The translations under genes were made by a program, and so were the position numbers. From Natrinema mahii (GTDB taxonomy: Archaea > Halobacteriota > Halobacteria > Halobacteriales > Natrialbaceae), in assembly GCA_000690595.2 (NCBI GenBank), contig JHUT02000004.1, forward strand, positions 1 to 64,000: a DNA stretch of 64,000 bases. Reading direction: 5' to 3'. Below are positions 23,075-32,536 of this stretch, in pieces. Position 1 is the stretch's first letter; each line of letters begins with the position of its first letter. The notes beneath the pieces were generated by a model that worked only from the letters and a program-made list of their open reading frames with translations, had not been told where the DNA came from and did no database searches.

Positions 23075-24676
23075 ATGACCGGAGACGACCCACTTGAGGA
23101 GTCCGAGTCAGGGGAACCGACGACTGCGGAGCCCCGCACCGACGGCGGCGCTGCAGGTGCCGACGACGTGGCGCTGGACCCCTGGGGATCCTCGAGCGTC
23201 TCCGACTACCGCAAGCTGTTCGAGGAGTTCGGCATCGAGGAGTTCGACGAGATCCTCGCGGACGTCCCGAACCCGCATTACCTGATGCGACGGGGCGTCA
23301 TCTTCGGCCACCGGGACTACCGCCCGGTCGCCGAGGCGCTGCAGAACGACGAGCCGGCGGCGGTCCTCTCGGGCTTTATGCCCACCGGCGATCCCCACAT
23401 CGGCCACAAGCTGGTCTTCGACGAGATCATCTGGCACCAACAGCAGGGAGCCGACGCCTACGCGCTGATCGCCGACCTCGAGGCCAATTCGGCCCGCGGG
23501 ATGTCCTGGGAAGAGATCGACGACCACGCCCGCGATTACCTGCTCTCCCTGCTCGCGCTGGGCTTCGATCCCGAGGAGGGCGAACTCTATCGCCAGTCGA
23601 CCAACCGCGAGCTACAGGACCTGGCGTTCGAACTCGGCGCCGACGCCAACTTCTCGGAGTTCCAGGCGATCTACGGCTTCGACGGCGAGACCGACGTCTC
23701 GCACATGCAGTCGGTCGTCACCCAGATGGCCGACATCCTCTACCCGCAACTCGAGGAGCCCAAGCCGACCGTGATCCCGGTCGGCCCGGATCAGGACCCC
23801 CACGTCCGGCTGGCGCGGGATCTGGCCGAGCGGATGCGCTTCTTCAAGGTCTCTGAGGCCTACGCCAGCTTCGAACTCGAGGACGAGGAGCGCGCCCTCG
23901 TCGCCGACTTCTACGAGCGGCTCGAGCCCGCCGAGTTCGACGACGACCAACTGCGGTGTGTCCACGTCGCCGAGGCGATCGAAGAGACGCCGCTGTCGGA
24001 ACTCGCGGTCGACGCCGACACGCTGAGCTCGGTCCTGACGAAGCTCGAGGAGGCCGGCATGGAGCCGATCCGGCCCCGCACCCGCTTTTTCGACCGGCGG
24101 GCGACCGACGAGGCATTCGACGCCCTGATCGACGCCGTCGAGGGCGAAAAACGGGTCTACGAGAACCACGTCGACGCCTTCGACCTCGACCGCGCCGCGG
24201 CCGAGGAACTCGCCCGCGAGGTCGAGGTCGCAAACGGCGGCTACGGCTTCCAGCCGCCGTCCTCGATCTACCACCGCTTTATGACCGGGCTGACCGGCGG
24301 CAAGATGTCCTCGTCGATCCCCGCCTCCCACATCTCCCTGCTGGACGACCCCGAGGACGGCTACGACAAGGTCAAGGCTGCGACCACCGGCGGCCGCGAG
24401 ACCGCCGAAGAACAGCGCGAGAAAGGCGGGAAAGCCGACGAGTGCCCCGTCTACGAACTCTATGCCTACCTGCTGTCCGGCGACGACGACGAGTTCGCCA
24501 AGCGCGTCTACGACGAGTGCGTCGGCGGCGAACGCCTCTGTGGCGACTGCAAGGAACAGGCGGCCCAGCTGATGCGGGAGTTCCTCGAGGACCACCAAGA
24601 GAAACGCGAGGAGGTCGCGGACCTGCTCGAGGACGCCGACATCGAACTCGAGTCGCCGCGGCGGCGGCGGCGGTAA
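23075..24676 (+). CDS. trpS: Tryptophanyl-tRNA synthetase
   Basis: A 533-residue class I synthetase charging tRNA-Trp. The HIGH-type motif is 'MPTGDPHIGHKLVFDE' and the KMSKS-type motif is 'LTGGKMSSSIPASH'. 'PVGPDQDPHVRLARDLAERM' is the archaeal/eukaryal TrpRS signature. Longer than most archaeal TrpRS because of an acidic N-terminal extension (about 40 residues) and a helical C-terminal tail ending in an arginine run (ESPRRRRR). The start is the ATG overlapping a GTG 3 nt earlier. Next gene downstream is a hypothetical protein, then pheST. Confidence 0.95.
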   Translation: MTGDDPLEESESGEPTTAEPRTDGGAAGADDVALDPWGSSSVSDYRKLFEEFGIEEFDEILADVPNPHYLMRRGVIFGHRDYRPVAEALQNDEPAAVLSGFMPTGDPHIGHKLVFDEIIWHQQQGADAYALIADLEANSARGMSWEEIDDHARDYLLSLLALGFDPEEGELYRQSTNRELQDLAFELGADANFSEFQAIYGFDGETDVSHMQSVVTQMADILYPQLEEPKPTVIPVGPDQDPHVRLARDLAERMRFFKVSEAYASFELEDEERALVADFYERLEPAEFDDDQLRCVHVAEAIEETPLSELAVDADTLSSVLTKLEEAGMEPIRPRTRFFDRRATDEAFDALIDAVEGEKRVYENHVDAFDLDRAAAEELAREVEVANGGYGFQPPSSIYHRFMTGLTGGKMSSSIPASHISLLDDPEDGYDKVKAATTGGRETAEEQREKGGKADECPVYELYAYLLSGDDDEFAKRVYDECVGGERLCGDCKEQAAQLMREFLEDHQEKREEVADLLEDADIELESPRRRRR

Positions 24677-24839
24677 CGCCACGACGGGACTCTCGAGCGT
24701 CGGTCAGGGGGCGAGAACTGCGCGTCGCCCGTCGCTTCCGGGCCGGCGACCGTCGTCCGCTCCGGCCGGTCGGATCGCGTCTTCGTTTTCCGCGTCTGAC
24801 GAGGATATATGTGCCCGTTCGTGGAACCCGGAGCCACCG

Positions 24840-26129
24840 ATGGCCCTGGCCCTCCCAACCCCCGACGATCCGCCGGTCGCCGCCGACGTCCTCGGCTCGT
24901 TCGGCGTCACGCCGGCCGACGTGACCGCGGCCGCGTCGAGCGACGACTCCCTCAAGGCGGCGCTGGCCGACGCGCTCGCGACCGACCGCGACCGGACGGC
25001 GGTGCTTCGCCGAACGATCGCCCGGAGCGACCGCGGGATCACCTGTGCCGCTCGCTACCGGACGGCCGCGCTCGAGCGGGCGCTGACCGACGTCTTCGAG
25101 TCGGTTGGGTGGTCGCTGGCGGTCGAAAGCGCCGGCGACGGACTGGCACTCACCGCCACCGATCCGCGCGGTCGGAGCCGCGAGACGACCGTGACCTACC
25201 CCGAGACGCCGCTGGGGACCGACAACCTGCCGGCCGTCCTGTGGGCGATCACCGAGGACCTCTTCGCGGGGACCGACGCGCGGTTCGTCCTGCTCTCCGC
25301 GGGCGTCGACCGCTGGCGGGCCGCGCTGGTCGACGAATCCGCCCTCGAGCGCCTCCGGGAGTCGTACGGGCCGCGGATCGACGCGTTCGATCGCCCGCTA
25401 CTCCCCGAACGCGGGCTCGGAGCGTACGTGCCCGCGACCAGCGCCGGTGCGACCCGCGGCAGCGACGACGGCCCGTGGCCGCCGTGGGCGCTCGAGCGAC
25501 GCGAACATCGCACCGAACCGCCGACGGGGAGCGTCGACGCGCTCATCGAGGAGGCAGAGCCCGCGACGGGCGCGGCGTCGACGGCCGGCTCGAGCGACGG
25601 AGAGACGGCGCAGGCGTCGTCGGTCGACGGGTTCGAACTCCGGGGGACGCCGTCGGTCTCGCGACAGCGCGGCGAGGCCGACGCGCGGGCCGACGCGGGC
25701 GACGCTGGGGCCGGAGAGGCCGGTCGCTCGAGCGCGGCTGCCGACCCGCGGACCGGCGATCGATCGACGACCGACGACGGGCCCGAGACGGATCCGGACG
25801 GGTTCGGGACGCTTTCGGGGACCAGCGAGCGGACGCGGATCGACGACGACGCGTTCGGAACCGGGATCGACGATCAGTCGGAACCCGATCGCTACCGCGC
25901 GCTCGGCGCGGCGCTCGACGCGGGCGGGGACGTCTCGGTCCGGGGGCTGCTCGAGGACGACGACTTCCTCCCCGAGTTGCCGGCCGCCGACCCCGACGCG
26001 GTCCGCATCGAGTACGCCGACGGCTGCGATCCGGTCGACCCGCCCGAGGCGGCGGCCGTCGCCGAAGAAGACGGCTTCGAGTGGGTCGACGCCGGCGACC
26101 TCGAAACGACGCGACTGGCCGGCGAGTAG
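24840..26129 (+). CDS. Hypothetical acidic protein between trpS and pheS
   Basis: A 429-residue protein with no family I can name. The N-terminal 200 residues look folded ('TAVLRRTIARSDRGITCAAR', 'YRTAALERALTDVFESVGWS', 'DNLPAVLWAITEDLFAGTDA'). Residues about 205-345 are a disordered Ala/Gly/Ser/Asp linker. The last 80 residues form a second small conserved-looking block ('RYRALGAALDAGGDVSVRGL', 'DEFL-like LEDDDFLPELPAAD', 'EEDGFEWVDAGDLE'). There are no membrane helices and no signal peptide. Codon use matches its neighbours. Confidence 0.7.
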   Translation: MALALPTPDDPPVAADVLGSFGVTPADVTAAASSDDSLKAALADALATDRDRTAVLRRTIARSDRGITCAARYRTAALERALTDVFESVGWSLAVESAGDGLALTATDPRGRSRETTVTYPETPLGTDNLPAVLWAITEDLFAGTDARFVLLSAGVDRWRAALVDESALERLRESYGPRIDAFDRPLLPERGLGAYVPATSAGATRGSDDGPWPPWALERREHRTEPPTGSVDALIEEAEPATGAASTAGSSDGETAQASSVDGFELRGTPSVSRQRGEADARADAGDAGAGEAGRSSAAADPRTGDRSTTDDGPETDPDGFGTLSGTSERTRIDDDAFGTGIDDQSEPDRYRALGAALDAGGDVSVRGLLEDDDFLPELPAADPDAVRIEYADGCDPVDPPEAAAVAEEDGFEWVDAGDLETTRLAGE

Positions 26130-26410
26130 CGACGGCAGTGTGGTGAGCAGTATCACAACGTTTTTGGCCCGGTCGCGAGTGCCACCGTGTATGGCACCCG
26201 AATCCCACGAGACCGGTGTCGGCGATCAGTTACGGCGACCGCGATCGGGATTCGGTTTCTTCTTCGCCCGGTGACGCCGGGCCGGTGGACCCGCGGGCGT
26301 TCACACCGGACGCCCGCGGCGAAACCGACCGTTCGCGACGCCGGCGGGACGCCTTCCCGCACGGTATCGGAACCGCTAACTGACCGACACGCAGCCATTC
26401 AACCAAGCGA

Positions 26411-27937
26411 ATGCAACTTCCATCACAACAGGTCGCGGTCCTCGAGGCCGCGAACGCGGACGAGGCAACGTCCGTCGACGCCCTCGCCGCGGCGACCGAC
26501 CTTCCCCCCGAGACCGTCACGGGGGCCGTCTTCGAACTCGAGGACGAGGGACTGGTCGCCGTCAGCGAGCGAGTCGACGAAACGGTCGCGCCGACCGACG
26601 AGGGACGCGACTACGTCGAGAACGGACTCCCCGAAGTGCGGCTGTACGAGGCCGCCCTCGAGGCCGGCGCCGACGCCAACCCCGTCTCGATGGGGCAGGT
26701 CATCGGCCGATCGGGGCTCGAGGGCGACGCGGTCGACATCGCGCTCTCGAACTACGCCCGGAAGGGGTACGGCGGCATCGACAGCGGTGAGATCACCGCC
26801 GATCCCGACGCGGACCCGGAGGCCGACGCCGAAGCGAATGCGCTGGCGTCCCTGGCCGAGGCCGGCGAGACGCCGCTCGACGGCGTCGACGCCGACGCCG
26901 ATACCATCGACCAACTCGAGCGCCGCGGGCTGGTCGATCGCCGCGAGTCGACGGTCCGCGAGGTCACGCTGACGGAACGGGCCGTCACGGAACTGATGGC
27001 CGGCATCGAGACGAGCGAGACGGTGGGCGAGGTCACGCCCGAACTCCTGACGAGCGGCGAGTGGGAAGACGTCGAGTTCGCCGACTACAACGTCGAGGCC
27101 GACGCCGAGCGCTTCGACGGCGGCAAGGTCCACATCCTGCGCCAGACCGCCGAGCGGGTCAAGGACACCCTCGTCGGGATGGGCTTTCAGGAGATGGACG
27201 GTCCCCACGTCGACGCGGACTTCTGGATCAACGACTGCCTGTTCATGCCCCAGGACCACCCCGCGCGGACCCACTGGGACCGGTTCGCCCTCGAGAATCC
27301 GACCCACATCGAGGACCTCCCCGAAGACCTCGTCGACCGCGTCGAGCGCGCCCACAAGGAAGGCGTCGGCCCGGACGGCGAGGGCTATCACTCGCCGTGG
27401 GACGAGGACTTCGCCCGCGCGCTGGCCCTGCGGGGCCACACCACCTCGCTGTCGACCCGGTATCTCTCCGGCGAAGAGATCGGCGATCTCGAGCCGCCCC
27501 AGCGCTACTTCAGCGTCGAGAAGGTCTACCGCAACGACACGCTCGACCCGACCCATCTCCTCGAGTTCTTCCAGATCGAGGGCTGGGTGATGGCCGAGGA
27601 CCTCTCCGTTCGCGATCTGATGGGGACCTTCGAGGAGTTCTACTCCCAGTTCGGAATCGAGGACATCCAGTTCAAACCCCACTACAACCCCTACACGGAG
27701 CCCAGCTTCGAGCTGTTCGGCACCCATCCGACGACGGGCGAACTCGTCGAGATCGGCAACTCGGGGATCTTCCGGGAGGAGATGCTCGAGCCGCTGGGCG
27801 TCGAGTGCGACGTGATGGCGTGGGGACTCGCCTTAGAGCGACTGCTCATGCTGATGTACGGCTTCGAGGACATCCGGGACATCCACGGGACGCTGTGTGA
27901 CCTGGAACTGCTGCGCGAGACGGAGGTGACCTACTGA
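26411..27937 (+). CDS. pheS: Phenylalanyl-tRNA synthetase alpha subunit
   Basis: A 508-residue catalytic alpha chain. The N-terminal winged-helix tRNA-binding region ('LPSQQVAVLEAANADEATSV', 'TGAVFELEDEGLVAVSERVD') is of the archaeal/eukaryal type. The class II core starts near 220. Motif 2 is in 'RYFSVEKVYRNDTLDPTHLL' with 'EFFQIEGWVM', and motif 3 is 'MAWGLALERLLMLMYGFEDI'. 'HPTTGELVEIGNSGIFREEM' is the Phe pocket region. The stop overlaps the pheT ATG by one base (TGATG), so the two chains are translated in register for the alpha2-beta2 enzyme. Confidence 0.96.
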   Translation: MQLPSQQVAVLEAANADEATSVDALAAATDLPPETVTGAVFELEDEGLVAVSERVDETVAPTDEGRDYVENGLPEVRLYEAALEAGADANPVSMGQVIGRSGLEGDAVDIALSNYARKGYGGIDSGEITADPDADPEADAEANALASLAEAGETPLDGVDADADTIDQLERRGLVDRRESTVREVTLTERAVTELMAGIETSETVGEVTPELLTSGEWEDVEFADYNVEADAERFDGGKVHILRQTAERVKDTLVGMGFQEMDGPHVDADFWINDCLFMPQDHPARTHWDRFALENPTHIEDLPEDLVDRVERAHKEGVGPDGEGYHSPWDEDFARALALRGHTTSLSTRYLSGEEIGDLEPPQRYFSVEKVYRNDTLDPTHLLEFFQIEGWVMAEDLSVRDLMGTFEEFYSQFGIEDIQFKPHYNPYTEPSFELFGTHPTTGELVEIGNSGIFREEMLEPLGVECDVMAWGLALERLLMLMYGFEDIRDIHGTLCDLELLRETEVTY

Positions 27938-29700
27938 TGCCCACGGTCGATATCGACCCCGACGAACTGCGCGAACTGACCGGCAGCGAGGAGAAAGGCG
28001 ACGACGAGCTGAAAGACGACCTGTTCGGACTGGGCCTCGAGTTCGAGGGCCGGACCGAGGACGGCGCGTTCGAACTCGAGTTCGCGCCCGACCGGCTCGA
28101 CCGGCTCTCCGTCGAGGGCGTTGCCCGCTCGCTGCGGTACCAGTACGGCGACGCGCGGGGCATCCACGTCCCGTCGCCGAACTCGCCCGACTGGACGATC
28201 GAGGTCGACGAGTCGGTGCCGGACGAGCGGCCCTACGTCACGGGCGCGGTGATCCGCGACGTCGATCTCGACGACGAGGCCCTCGAGTCCCTCATCCAAC
28301 TGCAGGAGAAGCTCCACGCGACGATGGGCCGCAAGCGCGCGAAGGGCGCGATCGGCATTCACGACCTGACGATGCTCAAGGGTCGCGATGCGCTACGCGC
28401 ATCGGAAAATGCGAGCGGCGATGAGCCGCGAGCGAGCCCCGCGACCGGAGGGACCCCGACGATCGAGTACGTCGGGCTCGAGCCCGAGGCGGACCGGTTC
28501 GTCCCCCTCGATTCGGACGCCGAGATGACGCCCGCGGACGTCCTCGAGGACCACCAGACGGGCCAGACCTACGCCGACCTCGTCAGCGAGTACGAGCGGT
28601 ATCCGGCGATCTACGACGACATCGGGCTGTTCTCGTTCCCGCCGGTGATCAACGGTCGCCGCACCGAGGTGTCGACGGACTCCCGTGATCTGTTCGTCGA
28701 GATGACGGGTACCGACCAGTGGACGATCGACAAGATGCTGAACATCGTCTGCTACGCGCTGTCGGCCCGCGGAGCCACGATCGAGGAGGTGACGGTGGAG
28801 TACCCCGATCACGAGATCGTCCGGCCCGACTTCTCGACGAAGACGAAGACGGTCGCCCACGACCGCATCGAGACGATCCTCGGCATCGGGCTCGATCCCG
28901 AGGAGGTTATCGACCTCGCGGAGCGGTCCGGGCTCGAGGCCGAACGTGAGGAGAACGACGATGGCGAACTCGTCTACGAGGTGACGATCCCGCCCTACCG
29001 CGTCGACGTCCTTCACCCGCTGGACGTCATCGACGACCTCGGGCGGGCCTACGGCTTCAACGACCTCGAGCCCCGCTACCCCGACGTGGGGACCGTCGGC
29101 GGCCGTCACGAGCGCTCCCGGCTCGAGGACGCCGCGCGGAACCAGCTCGTCGGGCTGGGCTTCGAGGACCTGCTGAACTTCCACATGATCAGCGAGGAAG
29201 AGAACTACGACCGGCTCGACGTGTCGCCAGGAGACGGCGTCTACGGGGCCGGAGAGCCCGCGACGATCAAAGAGCCCTACAGCGAGGACTTCACCATGCT
29301 TCGAACCTGGGTCACGCCCTCGCTGTTGATGGTGCTGGAACGAAACACCCACCGCGCGTACCCCCAGAACCTCGCGGAGATCGGCTTCGCGGCCGACGTC
29401 GACGAGAGCGAAAATACGGGCGTCGCGGAAGGCCGTCGCGTCGGAGCCGTCCTCGCCCACCACGAGGCCGGGTACGAGGACGCCAAGGCCCGACTCCAGG
29501 CGCTGACCCGGAACTTCGGCGTCGATCTCGAGACGCCGCCGACCGACCACCCGACCTTCATTTCGGGTCGAACCGCGGCGGTCGTCATCGACGGCGAGGA
29601 AGTCGGCGTGATCGGCGAGGTCCACCCGAAGGTACTCGTCGAACACGACCTCGAGGTGCCGGTCTCGGCGTTCGAGTTCGACCTCGAGGCGTTGCGCTGA
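27937..29700 (+). CDS. pheT: Phenylalanyl-tRNA synthetase beta subunit
   Basis: A 587-residue beta chain of the archaeal/eukaryal type (no bacterial B2 or B8 domains). 'MPTVDIDPDELRELTG' opens B1, the B3/B4 editing region includes 'HDLTMLKGRDALRAS', 'YERYPAIYDDIGLFSFPPVI' and 'NGRRTEVSTDSRDLFVEMTG', B5 covers 'DHEIVRPDFSTKTKTVAHD', and B6-B7 ends in 'SAFEFDLEALR'. A short insertion 'DALRASENASGDEPRASPAT' after the HDLTMLKG segment is encoded by DNA with two hairpins (28386-28429), an unusual site inside a conserved editing domain. Overlaps pheS by 1 nt. Confidence 0.95.
   Translation: MPTVDIDPDELRELTGSEEKGDDELKDDLFGLGLEFEGRTEDGAFELEFAPDRLDRLSVEGVARSLRYQYGDARGIHVPSPNSPDWTIEVDESVPDERPYVTGAVIRDVDLDDEALESLIQLQEKLHATMGRKRAKGAIGIHDLTMLKGRDALRASENASGDEPRASPATGGTPTIEYVGLEPEADRFVPLDSDAEMTPADVLEDHQTGQTYADLVSEYERYPAIYDDIGLFSFPPVINGRRTEVSTDSRDLFVEMTGTDQWTIDKMLNIVCYALSARGATIEEVTVEYPDHEIVRPDFSTKTKTVAHDRIETILGIGLDPEEVIDLAERSGLEAEREENDDGELVYEVTIPPYRVDVLHPLDVIDDLGRAYGFNDLEPRYPDVGTVGGRHERSRLEDAARNQLVGLGFEDLLNFHMISEEENYDRLDVSPGDGVYGAGEPATIKEPYSEDFTMLRTWVTPSLLMVLERNTHRAYPQNLAEIGFAADVDESENTGVAEGRRVGAVLAHHEAGYEDAKARLQALTRNFGVDLETPPTDHPTFISGRTAAVVIDGEEVGVIGEVHPKVLVEHDLEVPVSAFEFDLEALR
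28386..28429. repeat. Two hairpins inside pheT
   Basis: 28386-28404 (CGATGCGC, loop TAC, 8-bp stem) and 28415-28429 (GCGGC, loop GATGA, 5-bp stem). They encode a low-complexity insertion in the editing region of PheRS-beta. Confidence 0.8.
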
Positions 29701-29813
29701 GGAGTACGGTTTTTCTCGAGTGTAACGGCGTTCTGCGGTAGCGGCCCAGCGGTTGTACCGCGAGCGAGTGAAATGAGCGAGCAGCTCTTTTTGGTCCAGA
29801 TTTTTGCGCCCAG

Positions 29814-29897
29814 CGCGGGACCAAAGGTCCCGCGAGCCGTGCGAACGGGCACGGAGTGCCCGTGAGCAGAGAGTGGTTCGCTCGCGGAGCGAGCGAA
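29814..29897. repeat. Three perfect 3-nt-loop hairpins in the gap after pheT
   Basis: 29814-29834 (CGCGGGACC, loop AAA, 9 bp), 29845-29863 (ACGGGCAC, loop GGA, 8 bp) and 29877-29897 (TTCGCTCGC, loop GGA, 9 bp). The gap 29701-29921 between the convergent pheT and AbrB-like genes also has T-runs near 29709 and 29788-29805, so part of it may terminate transcription from both sides. Confidence 0.85.
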
Positions 29898-29921
29898 TTC
29901 CGAGGCGTAAAAAGGTGGGTC

Positions 29922-30119
29922 TTAGAACTCGTGTTCGACGTCGTCCTCGTTGGCTTTCTGGATGATGATCTTGCCGTCCCGAACTCGGACGAAGACTTCG
30001 TCACCGATATCCATGCCCGCGACCTCGAGTTCGTCCTCGTGGAGGTTCAGATGGACGTTGTGATAGTTGCCGTCTTCGTCTTTCGCACCGCTTGGACTCA
30101 GCTTCTTTTTCCGTACCAT
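29922..30119 (-). CDS. AbrB/MazE/SpoVT-like small protein
   Basis: A 65-residue protein: basic start 'MVRKKKLSPSGAKDEDG', then 'HNVHLNLHEDELEVAGMDIG' and 'DEVFVRVRDGKIIIQKANED', the swapped-hairpin pattern of AbrB/MazE-type DNA-binding domains. Proteins almost identical in plan occur widely in haloarchaea as free-standing genes without a toxin, and no toxin gene is adjacent here. It is divergent from the MC1 gene, with about 220 nt between, and AT-rich boxes (AGGATATACTTAAG near 30148-30161) give it a promoter. A DNA-binding role is inferred. Confidence 0.8.
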   Translation of the reverse strand: MVRKKKLSPSGAKDEDGNYHNVHLNLHEDELEVAGMDIGDEVFVRVRDGKIIIQKANEDDVEHEF

Positions 30120-30343
30120 CGCGGGATTCTATCCCGAACTTCGCCGTAGGATATACTTAAGTGTTTTCGACGCCTCGGAGCGTGACCGAGGCGGGCGGAG
30201 CCACGCGGTGACGGGAGCTGTCGACGCGGAAACTGCGGAAATGTGGCGGCCGCTGTTCACTTAAAGATACCGACGCAGTCGGTCGATTTGCGGGGATATC
30301 TTTATGTCTGATCGTGTGCTGGACTGACACGGAGGCGAAAATC

Positions 30344-30652
30344 ATGGTACGCGAAGACGGGAAACGAAACTTTGCACTGCGCGAATCGGGCGGTGACGAG
30401 TCGAGCGTCTTCTCAGGGAACACCCCCCGGCAGGCGGCGCTCAAGGCGGCCCGGCGACTCGAGCCCGGTTCGAGCGAGGAGTCGGCCGAGCGGGTCGAAC
30501 TCAGATTACGGGAGAAAGGCACCGACAAGGTCCACATCTACGACGGCTGGGCGTGGGAGGAGACGGCACCGGACGACAAACCCGACTGGATGCCCGACGA
30601 GATCACGGAAGCGAACGTCTCGAAGAAGGGAATCGAACACTTAGACGAGTAA
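30344..30652 (+). CDS. MC1-family archaeal chromosomal protein
   Basis: A 102-residue non-histone DNA-bending protein of the MC1 family, which wraps or kinks DNA as a monomer. The family pattern is clear: 'REDGKRNFALRESGGDESSV', 'FSGNTPRQAALKAARRL', 'RVELRLREKGTDKVHIYDGW' and the tail 'WMPDEITEANVSKKGIEHL'. It is acidic overall compared with methanogen MC1, a usual halophile adaptation. The ATG at 30344 begins the conserved part; ATCTTTATG near 30297 is the likely TATA region. Confidence 0.93.
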   Translation: MVREDGKRNFALRESGGDESSVFSGNTPRQAALKAARRLEPGSSEESAERVELRLREKGTDKVHIYDGWAWEETAPDDKPDWMPDEITEANVSKKGIEHLDE

Positions 30653-30793
30653 GTCGCCGCCTCGGTCGTTTTCTCGGCGGGAACGATCGCCCAGCGGTGC
30701 AGTCGTGAGAGCCCGTCATCGGCGTCGTCCGCGAGCGATCGGCTCCGGTCGCTCGCATCTGGGAGCTGACGAACGACCGTGGAGCCGCCGGAA

Positions 30794-30879
30794 CTATAGT
30801 AGCCGCTGAACGTCATTGCACACCTGATCGCACGGCAGCGTTACGATCAGTGTGTCAATCGTTTCAACGGCTACTATAA
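30794..30879 (-). mobile_element. 86-bp MITE-like palindrome, copy 4
   Basis: Ends CTATAGTAGCCGCTGAA and GGCTACTATAA (last base changed). Same orientation as copy 3. Flanked by GGAA on the left and TTCC on the right. The rest of the gap 30653-31125 has no gene. Confidence 0.9.
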
Positions 30880-30995
30880 TTCCGTGTTTCGGAAAGACTC
30901 GCGGAGAGAGTGCATTCGTTGGAAGCAGATACGGCATAAGTAGAGTTATACGGGCGGTCACGCTTCGCTCGAGCAGAGCATGTGGATGAGCGTCG

Positions 30996-31043
30996 ATAGC
31001 TTCGCCGTATCGTGCAGTATAGAGGGGGAGATACGGAAGCTAT
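30996..31043. repeat. Inverted repeat upstream of the NNP-type transporter
   Basis: ATAGCTTCGCCGTATC (30996-31011) pairs with GATACGGAAGCTAT (31030-31043) apart from a 2-nt bulge, with an 18-nt loop. It ends about 80 nt before the transporter start and could be an operator pair or RNA structure. Confidence 0.55.
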
Positions 31044-31125
31044 TGGAGACGTTTGCCCCCCAACGGGCGCTAACTGCATTCAGATCGAAAGAACCAGCCA
31101 TGGTCGTGCCGGGAGGTGAGCAGTC

Positions 31126-32445
31126 GTGGTCGAGATGACCAAGTGGCGGACGTTGGCGTTGGCGACGATCGGGTTCAACTTCTCCTTTCTCATCTGGTTT
31201 TCCTTCGCGCCGTTTACCGGGCCGATGGCCGAGGAGTTCGGCCTCTCGATGGCCGAGATCGGGATTCTGGCGAGCGCGGCCATCTGGCTCGCGCCGTTCG
31301 GCCGGATCCTGACGGGCTGGCTCTCCGATCGCTGGGGCGCACCGACGGTGTTCGCCATCGTGTTGGCCTACGTCGGCGTGTTCTCGATGGCATCCGCGTT
31401 CGCCGAGTCCTACGGCGTGTTCTTCGTCACACGGCTGATCGTCGCGACGGCGGGGATCACCTTCGTGATCGGGATCCAGCACGTCTCCGAGTGGTTCGAC
31501 GATGAAAATCTGGGGACCGCCGAGGGGATCTACGCGGGCGTCGGAAACGCCGGTGCCGCCGGCGGTGCGTTGCTCCTCCCGCGCGTGTTCGGCGAGGGCT
31601 GGAGCGGCCCCCTCTTCGAGAGCAACTGGCGGGCCGCCTTCTTCTACACCGGGATCGTCTCGATCCTGCTGGCGATCGTCTACTACACGATCGGCGAGGC
31701 CGCCAAGTCCGAGCAGCGCCGGCAGGCGACCGCCAAGAGCGCGACGCTGAAACAGTGGCTCCACACCGCCACCCGCTACGGAACCGTCGTCCTCGCGCTG
31801 GCGTACGTGATGAGCTTCGGCCTCGAGCTGTCGATGAACGGCTGGCTGGCGACCTACTACCGCGAGGGGTTCGACACGGACAACCTCGTCCTCGCGAGTA
31901 CGTTCGCGGCGACGTTCTCGGTCGCGGCCGGGCTGTTGCGGCCCTTCGGCGGCTACGTCAGCGACCTGCTCGCGCGCAAGGAAAAGAATATTCTCCCGGT
32001 GTTCACCGGCCGGTACCGCGAGCAGTGGACGTTCGTCTCGCTGTGGTTCATCGTGTTGGCGATGATCGGGATGACCCTAGCGGGGCTGTCCGGGCAGGTC
32101 ATGCTCGCGGTCGCCGCCGGCTTCGTCGTCGGGATGGGCTGTGCGTTCGCCGAGGGCGCGATCTTCGCGCAGGTCCCGGCCATGTTTCCGAACAGTTCCG
32201 GGAGCGTCGCCGGCGTCGTCGGCGGTGTCGGGACGGTCGGCGGGATCGTCTACCCGCTGGTCTACGCCGCGCCGGTGATGCCGGACCTCCACACCGGCTA
32301 CGCCGTCGTCGCGGCCACGATGCTCCCCATCGTCCTGCTGTGTGCATGGGTCTTCCAGCCCCACGTCGCCGAGCGGGCGACCGAGGACGGCTTCGTCGCC
32401 TCGAGCGGCGGGCGTACCGTTGCGGGCGAACCGTCCGACGACTGA
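31126..32445 (+). CDS. NNP-family nitrate/nitrite transporter (NarK-like MFS)
   Basis: A 439-residue major facilitator protein with about 12 membrane helices. The two nitrate-signature glycine segments are present: '[20 protein letters not shown]' in helix 5 and '[20 protein letters not shown]' in helix 11. The loop 2-3 motif '[15 protein letters not shown]' fits MFS motif A. It is probably a nitrate/nitrite porter or exchanger. No nitrate or nitrite reductase gene is nearby, so the physiological substrate is inferred only from the family. GTG 31126 is favoured by a strong Shine-Dalgarno sequence (GGAGGTGAG at 31112-31120). ATG 31135 is the alternative. Confidence 0.85.
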   Translation: MVEMTKWRTLALATIGFNFSFLIWFSFAPFTGPMAEEFGLSMAEIGILASAAIWLAPFGRILTGWLSDRWGAPTVFAIVLAYVGVFSMASAFAESYGVFFVTRLIVATAGITFVIGIQHVSEWFDDENLGTAEGIYAGVGNAGAAGGALLLPRVFGEGWSGPLFESNWRAAFFYTGIVSILLAIVYYTIGEAAKSEQRRQATAKSATLKQWLHTATRYGTVVLALAYVMSFGLELSMNGWLATYYREGFDTDNLVLASTFAATFSVAAGLLRPFGGYVSDLLARKEKNILPVFTGRYREQWTFVSLWFIVLAMIGMTLAGLSGQVMLAVAAGFVVGMGCAFAEGAIFAQVPAMFPNSSGSVAGVVGGVGTVGGIVYPLVYAAPVMPDLHTGYAVVAATMLPIVLLCAWVFQPHVAERATEDGFVASSGGRTVAGEPSDD

Positions 32446-32536
32446 CCTACGGTCGACGAGCCACTGGCCGCGGTCCGCTCTCGAACCGTCGACGAACCCG
32501 ACGGTCTTTTGACCCGTAGCCCGCTATCGGCTGGTA

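Noticed and set aside
23612-24682. Long antisense frame across trpS
   Set aside because: Antisense shadow in high-GC DNA; trpS has all catalytic motifs on the plus strand.
29814-29897. Hairpin cluster as a CRISPR or transposon end
   Set aside because: The hairpins differ in sequence and spacing, and no repeat-spacer or transposase is seen.
29922-30119. AbrB-like protein as the antitoxin of a toxin-antitoxin pair
   Set aside because: No toxin-sized gene is adjacent on the same strand; the neighbours are pheT and MC1.
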